Shown here piece after piece: positions 7,810-12,567 of a DNA stretch of 12,567 nt. The stretch is from contig DFFV01000061.1 of assembly GCA_002371625.1 (NCBI GenBank), forward strand, positions 315 to 12,881, in the 5' to 3' direction. Each line of letters opens with the position of its first letter. Positions within the stretch are counted from its first letter, which is position 1. Below the pieces are notes generated by a model. It ran no database searches. It saw only the letters and a program-made list of their open reading frames with translations, and had not been told where the DNA came from. Source of the DNA: Ruminococcus sp. UBA3767 (GTDB lineage Bacteria; Bacillota; Clostridia; Oscillospirales; Ruminococcaceae). A program made the position numbers and the translations under genes.

Positions 7810-7885
7810 GTGACACTTTTTTTGTTTTGCGGCATACAATGATAAAAATACATCTGCAAACGCAGAGAAGCAACGGAGGCATTGT

Positions 7886-8953
7886 ATGGCAGCACATTAT
7901 TATCTTGGCGCAATGACGCAAAAAGGCTTTGTTTCGGCTCTGGGCGAACATATCTCGGGAAGAAGATACTTTACTTACATTTTAAAGGGCGGTGCAGGCA
8001 CGGGAAAATCCACCCTGATGAAACGAGTGGCGGATTTGACAGAACGCACGCAGAACGTTACACGCTATCATTGTTCGAGCGATCCCGATTCGCTCGATGC
8101 GGTGGTGCTTCACGATTCAAAGGTGATAATTGCCGACGGAACTGCGCCGCACATTTTTGATCCCGTTTACCCCGGAGTTTGCCAGAAGATAGTTGACCTC
8201 GGGGCTTTGCGCAATGATGAGATGCTCAAAGAGCACAGCGGGGAGATCATTGCAGTGTGCGAAAAGAACGGGGAGCTTATGAAAAGCGCTGGAAGATACC
8301 GCAGCGCACTTGGAGAGGTGTGCAGGGACACGTTTGAATGTGCGTGCTCCTGCATCGATGAGGAAAAACTCTCTGGCTTTGCGCAGCGTTTTTGCAGGCG
8401 GCTTTTCGGCAAAAGAAAGGGCAGCAGAGGAGCGAGGGGGATATGCCAGCTTTCAGCAATGACAAGGTACGGGTATATGACTTTTACCGAAACGCTGGAA
8501 GACTACCTTGATATTTACCTGCTCAGTGACAGCGGTTTTTATGCATCGCACAGGCTTGTGACGCTCGTTGCCGAGTATTCACACAAGCAGGGGTATGATG
8601 TCAAGCTGTCGCCCTGCCTGGTTTTAGGTGAGGATATATACGAGCATCTTTTGATAGACGAACTCGGCATTGCATTAATGACCGCCGATCCGCTGACACA
8701 GCTGACCTTCCGGGGCGCCTCAAGGATAAACATGGGCAGGTTTTACCGCAGGGAGCGCCTTGGCGTGAACAAGGAAAGGATAAGGACGAATGCGGCGATG
8801 ATAAAGAGCTTATCAGGGATCTGCACAAGGACTATGGATCAGGCAAAAGCGGTACATGACGAGATAGAAAAGTACTACATCGGTGCGATGGATCATAAGG
8901 GGCTTGACAAGGTGTGTGAGAAGATATGCCGTGAAATAGCTGTGGGAGATTGA
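7886..8953 (+). CDS. P-loop ATPase with duplicated domain (PRK06851-like)
   Basis: This 355-residue protein resembles an uncharacterised ATPase/nucleotide-kinase-like family of spore-forming Firmicutes. The first domain has HYYLGAMTQKGF (4-15), a perfect Walker A GGAGTGKS (35-42), HCSSDPDSLD, then IIADGTAPH and DPVYPG, all typical of that family. After a charged helical stretch (about 100-185) comes a second copy: CQLSAMTRYGYMTF (187-200), a stretch at 211-225 that aligns with the Walker A region but has lost its glycines and lysine, and LLIDELGIALMTADP aligning with the first copy's VVLHDSKVIIADGTAP. The second site should not bind nucleotide. The ATG start has GGAGG 6 bases upstream (7875-7879). 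It stands alone between two terminators; TACAAT at 7835-7840 could be its -10 box, but I see no good -35 box. The function is not known. Confidence 0.8.
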   Translation: MAAHYYLGAMTQKGFVSALGEHISGRRYFTYILKGGAGTGKSTLMKRVADLTERTQNVTRYHCSSDPDSLDAVVLHDSKVIIADGTAPHIFDPVYPGVCQKIVDLGALRNDEMLKEHSGEIIAVCEKNGELMKSAGRYRSALGEVCRDTFECACSCIDEEKLSGFAQRFCRRLFGKRKGSRGARGICQLSAMTRYGYMTFTETLEDYLDIYLLSDSGFYASHRLVTLVAEYSHKQGYDVKLSPCLVLGEDIYEHLLIDELGIALMTADPLTQLTFRGASRINMGRFYRRERLGVNKERIRTNAAMIKSLSGICTRTMDQAKAVHDEIEKYYIGAMDHKGLDKVCEKICREIAVGD

Positions 8954-8980
8954 GCAGGGCAGCATAAAAGCAAAAAATAG

Positions 8981-9005
8981 AGGACAGTCCGAACCTGACT
9001 GTCCT
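8981..9005. terminator. Bidirectional terminator between the ATPase and GNAT genes
   Basis: AGGACAGTC (8981-8989) and GACTGTCCT (8997-9005) form a perfect 9-bp stem with a 7-base loop. Rightward it is followed by TTTGCTGTTTT; leftward, on the minus strand, by CTATTTTTTGC. The better T-tract is on the minus side, so it should end the metK-GNAT transcript as well as that of the ATPase gene. Confidence 0.85.
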
Positions 9006-9013
9006 TTGCTGTT

Positions 9014-9430
9014 TTATAATTCTTTTTTCATCCATATATGCGGACAACCCTCATCGTCGTCCTCTTCCCCGAAACGTTCAAAGCCAAGCGCTGAGTAAAA
9101 ACGTTCAGCTGCGCACTGGGCGTGCAGCGAAATGCTTTTGCCGCCGCTTGATCTTGCATATTCCTGTGTGCTTTTGACAAGCTCGCTCCCAAGAGATCTT
9201 CCCCGGCAGCTCTTTACAACGGCAAGTCTTCCGAGAATGTAGCTTCCGTCTGTTTCGCCTTTGAAAACACGGCAGGTCGCAATTGGCTTTTCATCTTCAA
9301 ACATCACAAAATGTACAGCCAGCTTATCCGTTTCGTCAAACTCCTGCCTGAAGCCCTGTTCGTCCATAAACACCTCGGTGCGTATTTTAACGGCTTCATC
9401 CGGCAGGGCAGTGTATGTTTTGATCGTCAT
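9014..9430 (-). CDS. GNAT family N-acetyltransferase (YjcF/ElaA-like)
   Basis: This protein of 138 residues should transfer an acetyl group from acetyl-CoA to an unknown amine. It shows the GNAT order: KIRTEVFMDEQGF (15-27), DETDKLAVHFV, IATCRVF, then ILGRLAVVKSCRGRSLGSEL, where R76-G-R-S-L-G is the acetyl-CoA pyrophosphate loop. ISLHAQCAAERFYSALGF (100-117) and a C-terminal HIWMKKEL complete the pattern of the YjcF/ElaA branch. The ATG at 9430 shares its A with the TGA of metK; a GTG three bases earlier is an alternative start. No strong ribosome site precedes it, so translation is probably coupled to metK. It therefore lies under the same SAM riboswitch. Nothing in the sequence fixes its substrate. 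Confidence 0.85.
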   Translation of the reverse strand: MTIKTYTALPDEAVKIRTEVFMDEQGFRQEFDETDKLAVHFVMFEDEKPIATCRVFKGETDGSYILGRLAVVKSCRGRSLGSELVKSTQEYARSSGGKSISLHAQCAAERFYSALGFERFGEEDDDEGCPHIWMKKEL

Positions 9431-10599
9431 CACTTTACTGCTTCAAGCAGTGCGTCGATCCTGTCTGTTTTCTCCCAGGCAACGCCAAGGTCCTCACGTC
9501 CGATGTGACCGTAAGCGGCAAGTGCCTTATACTGCGGCTTTCTCAGATCAAGCATCTTGATTATTGCTGACGGGCGCAGGTCAAAGACTTTGTTTACAGC
9601 CTCCGAGAGCTTTTCATCGCTTACCTTGCCTGTGCCGAAGGTATCTACCATTACAGAAACGGGGTGAGCTACGCCGATAGCGTAAGCAAGCTCGACCTCG
9701 CACTTGCTTGCAAGACCTGCGGCAACGATGTTCTTTGCAACGTATCTTGCAGCGTAGGTAGCCGAGCGGTCTACCTTTGTGGGATCCTTGCCCGAAAATG
9801 CTCCGCCGCCGTGGCGTGCATATCCGCCGTAGGTATCAACGATTATCTTTCTGCCTGTAAGTCCGCTGTCGCCCTGAGGTCCGCCGACAACGAATCTTCC
9901 TGTCGGGTTGACAAAGAACTTTGTATCAACAAGCAGGTTTGCAGGGATAACTGCCTTGATGACCTTTTCTATCATATCCTGTCTTATCTGTTCAAGGGTA
10001 ACATTTTCATCGTGCTGAGTTGAAAGCACTACCGTATCTACTCTTACAGGCTTGCCGTCAACATATTCAACGGTCACCTGCGTTTTTCCGTCGGGGCGGA
10101 GATAGCCGAATGTGCCGTTCTTTCTTACCTCGGTCAGCTTCAGTGCGAGCTTGTGTGCAAGCGATATAGGCATCGGCATAAGTTCGGGAGTTTCATCGCA
10201 GGCATAGCCGAACATTATACCCTGGTCGCCTGCACCTGTATCGAATTCGCCCTGCTCTCTGCCTTCAAGCGCATTGTCAACGCCCATTGCAATATCGGGC
10301 GACTGCTTATCTATCGTGGTGAATACCGAGCAGGTGTTGCAGTCAAAGCCGTAGGCAGCGTTGTTGTAGCCTATCTCATTGACTGTGTCCCTTACTATCT
10401 GCGGGATATCCACAACAGCCTTTGTGGTTATCTCGCCCATGCACATTATCATTCCCGTTGTTGTGACTGTTTCGCAGGCTACCCTTGACATAGGGTCCTG
10501 TGCCAGCATCGCATCAAGGATCGCATCGGATACCTGATCGCAGATCTTATCGGGATGTCCCTGAGTTACCGATTCGGATGTGAATAAATACTTTGACAT
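9430..10599 (-). CDS. metK: S-adenosylmethionine synthetase
   Basis: MetK makes S-adenosylmethionine from methionine and ATP in the cytoplasm. The 389-residue length is standard. [23 protein letters not shown] runs through the N-terminal ATP site (His15, Asp17, Lys18), with [12 protein letters not shown] at 122-133 and the glycine-rich [16 protein letters not shown] at 264-279, each nearly identical to the family consensus. The ATG at 10599 has GAGG about 9 bases upstream. A SAM-I riboswitch and terminator occupy its leader, so its own product should shut it off. Its TGA overlaps the start of the GNAT gene. It is divergent from purA, with both promoters inside a gap of about 440 bases. Confidence 0.97.
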   Translation of the reverse strand: MSKYLFTSESVTQGHPDKICDQVSDAILDAMLAQDPMSRVACETVTTTGMIMCMGEITTKAVVDIPQIVRDTVNEIGYNNAAYGFDCNTCSVFTTIDKQSPDIAMGVDNALEGREQGEFDTGAGDQGIMFGYACDETPELMPMPISLAHKLALKLTEVRKNGTFGYLRPDGKTQVTVEYVDGKPVRVDTVVLSTQHDENVTLEQIRQDMIEKVIKAVIPANLLVDTKFFVNPTGRFVVGGPQGDSGLTGRKIIVDTYGGYARHGGGAFSGKDPTKVDRSATYAARYVAKNIVAAGLASKCEVELAYAIGVAHPVSVMVDTFGTGKVSDEKLSEAVNKVFDLRPSAIIKMLDLRKPQYKALAAYGHIGREDLGVAWEKTDRIDALLEAVK

Positions 10600-10674
10600 T
10601 TTTTCGTACCTCTTTCTAATACTTCATTAGCGGCATTTTACCGCACGAACAGGAATACGTCGAAAATAGCCGAT

Positions 10675-10703
10675 AAAAAAAGCACTTCGTTTCCGAAATG
10701 CTT
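10675..10703 (-). terminator. SAM riboswitch expression-platform terminator
   Basis: On the minus strand AAGCATTTCG and CGAAGTGCTT form a 10-bp stem (one G-U pair) capped by a GAAA tetraloop, followed by a run of T. It lies 16 bases after the aptamer P1 stem and about 75 bases before metK. GAAAT beside P1 can pair with ATTTC near the 5' terminator arm, a plausible antiterminator. Confidence 0.9.
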
Positions 10704-10719
10704 GAAATACTGAGATTTC

Positions 10720-10820
10720 CTCATCTTTCGGAATGATTCCGCAGGAATTAGCACCTTGTGTTGATAATAACACAGGTTGCCGGGCTTCACAGGACCTGTC
10801 CCTCCGCCGCTCTTGATAAG
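10720..10820 (-). promoter_or_regulatory. SAM-I (S-box) riboswitch
   Basis: Read on the minus strand, the aptamer begins CTTATCAAGAG, then GGCGGAGGGAC, GTCCTGTGAAGCCCGGCAACC, a P3 hairpin (TTGTG.. region), AAGGTGCTAATTCC, and ends GATGAG, which pairs with the opening CTTATC to close P1. This order matches the SAM-I consensus closely. When SAM binds, P1 forms and the terminator downstream halts transcription of metK and the GNAT gene. Confidence 0.96.
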
Positions 10821-10842
10821 GCTATTTTATTTGACATACGAC

Positions 10843-10871
10843 ATTATACAACATATTGTCCCCGTTGTCAA
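10843..10871 (-). promoter_or_regulatory. Consensus promoter of the metK transcript
   Basis: On the minus strand perfect TTGACA (10871-10866) and TATAAT (10848-10843) are 17 bases apart. The predicted start is near 10836, about 16 bases ahead of the SAM-I aptamer. Confidence 0.92.
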
Positions 10872-10946
10872 CAGCTTTTTCACTTTTTTTGCACTGTTTT
10901 TTATAAGTGCAAATTGTTATGAAAATGTTAAAAGTGAATTCGCTTA

Positions 10947-10975
10947 TTTACAGCAAAAGAGTTTTGTGCTATAAT
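10947..10975 (+). promoter_or_regulatory. Extended -10 promoter of purA
   Basis: TTTACA (10947-10952) and TATAAT (10970-10975) are 17 bases apart, and TGC directly before the -10 box makes an extended -10 element. The start should be near 10982, giving a leader of about 65 bases. No riboswitch or PurR-like box is recognisable in the leader. Confidence 0.85.
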
Positions 10976-11046
10976 ATTTGGGTGATGTTGTTCATTCGTA
11001 CACTAAATCGTTAAATCATGTTTTCGGAACTAAGGAGGATATGAAA

Positions 11047-12336
11047 ATGGTTAGAGCGATCGTCGGAGCAAACTGGGGCGACGAAGGTAAGGGAAAGCTT
11101 ACCGATATGATGGCTCAGGAGTCGGATATCGTTATCAGATTCCAGGGCGGAGCAAACGCAGGACACACTATCGTTAATCACTACGGTAAATTTGCACTTC
11201 ATACTTTGCCCTCAGGCGTTTTCTATGACCACACGACAAATATAATAGGCAACGGTGTTGCACTTGATGTTGAAAAGTTTTTCAATGAGGTAAAGGATAT
11301 CACCTCAAAGGGTGTGCCGATGCCAAAGATCCTTATTTCAGACAGGGCACAGATGGTAATGCCTTATCATGTACTGTTCGATCAGTATGAGGAGGAAAGA
11401 CTGGGCAAGGCGAGCTTTGGTTCGACAAAGTCGGGTATAGCTCCTTTCTATTCGGATAAATATGCAAAAATAGGTTTTCAGGTACAGGAGCTTTTCCACG
11501 AGGATACTCTCAAGGAAAAGATAAACAGGGTGCTGGAGCAGAAGAATATTCTGCTGGAGTATTTGTACCACAAGCCTGCAATAGATGCTGATGAGCTGTT
11601 CAACACGCTGATGAAGTACAAGGAGATGCTTGCACCTTATGTATGCGATGTTTCGGCTTATTTGTGGAACGCTCTCAAAGAGGGAAAGAACGTTCTGCTG
11701 GAAGGTCAGCTCGGTTCGCTGAAGGATCCCGACCACGGCATTTACCCAATGGTAACATCTTCGTCCACTCTTGCGGCTTACGGCGCTATCGGCGCAGGAC
11801 TTCCGCCTTATGAGATAAAAACTATCGTTACGGTCGTTAAGGCTTATTCGTCGGCTGTCGGCGCAGGCGCTTTCGTTTCCGAGATATTCGGAGATGAGGC
11901 TGAGGAGCTGAGAAAGAGAGGCGGCGACGGCGGAGAGTACGGCGCTACCACTCACAGACCGAGAAGAATGGGCTGGTTCGACTGTGTTGCAACAAAGTAC
12001 GGCTGCCGCATTCAGGGAACTACCGACGTTGCTTTCACGGTAATTGATGTTCTGGGCTATCTGGACAAGATACCTGTTTGCGTGGGCTATGAGTATGAAG
12101 GAAAGGTCATCACCGATTTCCCGACTACGCAGATACTTGAAAAGTGCAAGCCCGTGCTTGAAGTGCTCGACGGCTGGAAGACGGATATCAGAGGCATAAA
12201 GAACTATGAGGATCTCCCTGAGAACTGCAGGAAGTATATCGACTTTGTTGAGCAGCAGATAGGCTTCCCGATCACTATGGTATCCAACGGTCCTTCAAGA
12301 GATGATATCATTTACAGAGAAAGCAAGCTGAAATGA
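11047..12336 (+). CDS. purA: Adenylosuccinate synthase
   Basis: PurA joins IMP and aspartate using GTP, the first step from IMP to AMP. The 429-residue length is normal. NWGDEGKGK carries catalytic Asp12 and the GTP loop, GGANAGHT holds His40, and the later VTSSSTLAAYGAIGAG, VKAYSSAVGAGAF, RGGDGGEYGATTHRPRRMGWFD and SNGPSRD segments follow the family order. The loop at 125-133 reads GSTKSGIAP where the E. coli form reads GTTGRGIGP, and RRG-type residues after it read AKIG; this marks a divergent branch. ATG at 11047 is chosen over ATG at 11041 because AAGGAGG (11032-11038) is 8 bases from the former and 2 from the latter. It has its own promoter and terminator and is divergent from metK. Confidence 0.95.
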   Translation: MVRAIVGANWGDEGKGKLTDMMAQESDIVIRFQGGANAGHTIVNHYGKFALHTLPSGVFYDHTTNIIGNGVALDVEKFFNEVKDITSKGVPMPKILISDRAQMVMPYHVLFDQYEEERLGKASFGSTKSGIAPFYSDKYAKIGFQVQELFHEDTLKEKINRVLEQKNILLEYLYHKPAIDADELFNTLMKYKEMLAPYVCDVSAYLWNALKEGKNVLLEGQLGSLKDPDHGIYPMVTSSSTLAAYGAIGAGLPPYEIKTIVTVVKAYSSAVGAGAFVSEIFGDEAEELRKRGGDGGEYGATTHRPRRMGWFDCVATKYGCRIQGTTDVAFTVIDVLGYLDKIPVCVGYEYEGKVITDFPTTQILEKCKPVLEVLDGWKTDIRGIKNYEDLPENCRKYIDFVEQQIGFPITMVSNGPSRDDIIYRESKLK

Positions 12337-12365
12337 TTGGCTGAAACTTAAAATAACGCTGTTAA

Positions 12366-12395
12366 GGGCTCGGCAGATAACGCCGGGCTCTTTTT
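12366..12395 (+). terminator. Intrinsic terminator after purA
   Basis: GGGCTCGGC (12366-12374) pairs with GCCGGGCTC (12382-12390), including two G-U pairs, around a 7-base loop, followed by TTTTT. It lies 30 bases after the purA stop codon. Confidence 0.88.
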
Positions 12396-12450
12396 ATGCA
12401 AAAAGTTTAGTAAAAAACATTAAATTTTTCTTGAAATCAGATAAAAGCAC

Positions 12451-12479
12451 TTGAAAAATGTCGGCGTATGAGTTATAAT
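12451..12479 (+). promoter_or_regulatory. Promoter of the gene at the right edge
   Basis: TTGAAA (12451-12456) and TATAAT (12474-12479) are 17 bases apart. The predicted start is near 12486, about 45 bases before the ATG at 12531. Confidence 0.82.
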
Positions 12480-12486
12480 TATTATG

Positions 12487-12503
12487 ATGTATATCCTATA
12501 CAT
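12487..12503. repeat. 17-bp palindrome at the probable transcription start, possible operator
   Basis: ATGTATA and TATACAT form a perfect 7+3+7 palindrome (centre TCC) starting about one base after the predicted start site. A repressor bound there would block the promoter. It is AT-rich, followed by no T-tract and too short to be a terminator. Confidence 0.55.
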
Positions 12504-12530
12504 TTACTATTATACGAGAGGAGTATATAA

Positions 12531-12567
12531 ATGATTTATTCTCACGAAGTTGAAACAATGTGCCCTA
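12531..12567 (+). CDS. Start of an unidentified gene, cut by the window edge
   Basis: Only 12 codons are visible (MIYSHEVETMCP), opening with ATG. GAGAGGAG at 12516-12523 lies 7 bases upstream, an excellent ribosome site, and a good promoter precedes it. Too little is present to name a family. Confidence 0.8.
   Translation, partial: MIYSHEVETMCP

Noticed and set aside
9664..10488. Plus-strand frames opposite metK
   Set aside because: metK is nearly identical to its family consensus; the opposite-strand frames have no motifs or ribosome sites.
10978..11046. Upstream TTG extension of purA to 10978
   Set aside because: It would start almost at the -10 box. The AAGGAGG at 11032-11038 and the family N-terminus both support ATG at 11047.
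1..12567. Insertion sequences, CRISPR arrays, tRNA or rRNA genes, phage or toxin-antitoxin modules
   Set aside because: No repeats with regular spacers, transposase motifs, tRNA-like cloverleaf or toxin families were seen by eye on either strand.

Overview
The window looks like ordinary chromosome from a Gram-positive anaerobe of the Clostridia, most like Ruminococcus and its relatives (Oscillospiraceae). The case rests on a tRNA-sensing T-box leader, a SAM-I riboswitch, near-consensus sigma-A promoters (TTGACA-17-TATAAT), strong Shine-Dalgarno sites, frequent TTG starts and clostridial-type protein families. The genus is an inference. No mobile element, CRISPR array, tRNA or rRNA was seen.

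Layout from left to right. Positions 1-310 hold the complete 5' leader of a gene that lies beyond the left edge and reads leftward: promoter, Stem I with a probable CUC (leucine) specifier, Stem III, T-box antiterminator and terminator. It most likely drives leuS or another leucine gene. A 12-bp perfect inverted repeat separates this promoter from a divergent consensus promoter, which starts a tight three-gene operon (487-5643): a membrane-anchored PIG-L-type deacetylase, a large YfhO-like membrane protein, and a GH13 branching enzyme (GlgB). Its last stop codon overlaps the stop of a convergent short DprA homologue (5640-6452, minus). DprA is divergently arranged with a membrane-anchored VanY-like peptidase (6697-7770) whose active site is altered, followed by a terminator. 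Next is a P-loop ATPase with an internal duplication (7886-8953), then a bidirectional terminator.

The right part is nucleotide and one-carbon metabolism. A minus-strand unit has its own consensus promoter, a SAM-I riboswitch with terminator, metK (S-adenosylmethionine synthetase) and a translationally coupled GNAT acetyltransferase. Divergent from it is purA (adenylosuccinate synthase) with an extended -10 promoter and terminator. At the right edge another promoter, with a perfect palindrome at its probable start site, precedes the first 12 codons of an unidentified gene.

How the genes work together: the first operon probably makes or modifies a sugar polymer, linking an intracellular alpha-glucan enzyme with two membrane-bound glycan enzymes. 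The metK unit is controlled by SAM feedback. I see no clear-cut new defence or mobile system. The points most worth a second look are the PIG-L/YfhO/GlgB operon, the ATPase whose second domain has lost its P-loop, the VanY homologue without its usual catalytic glutamate, and two symmetric sites (311-352 and 12487-12503) that look like operators.
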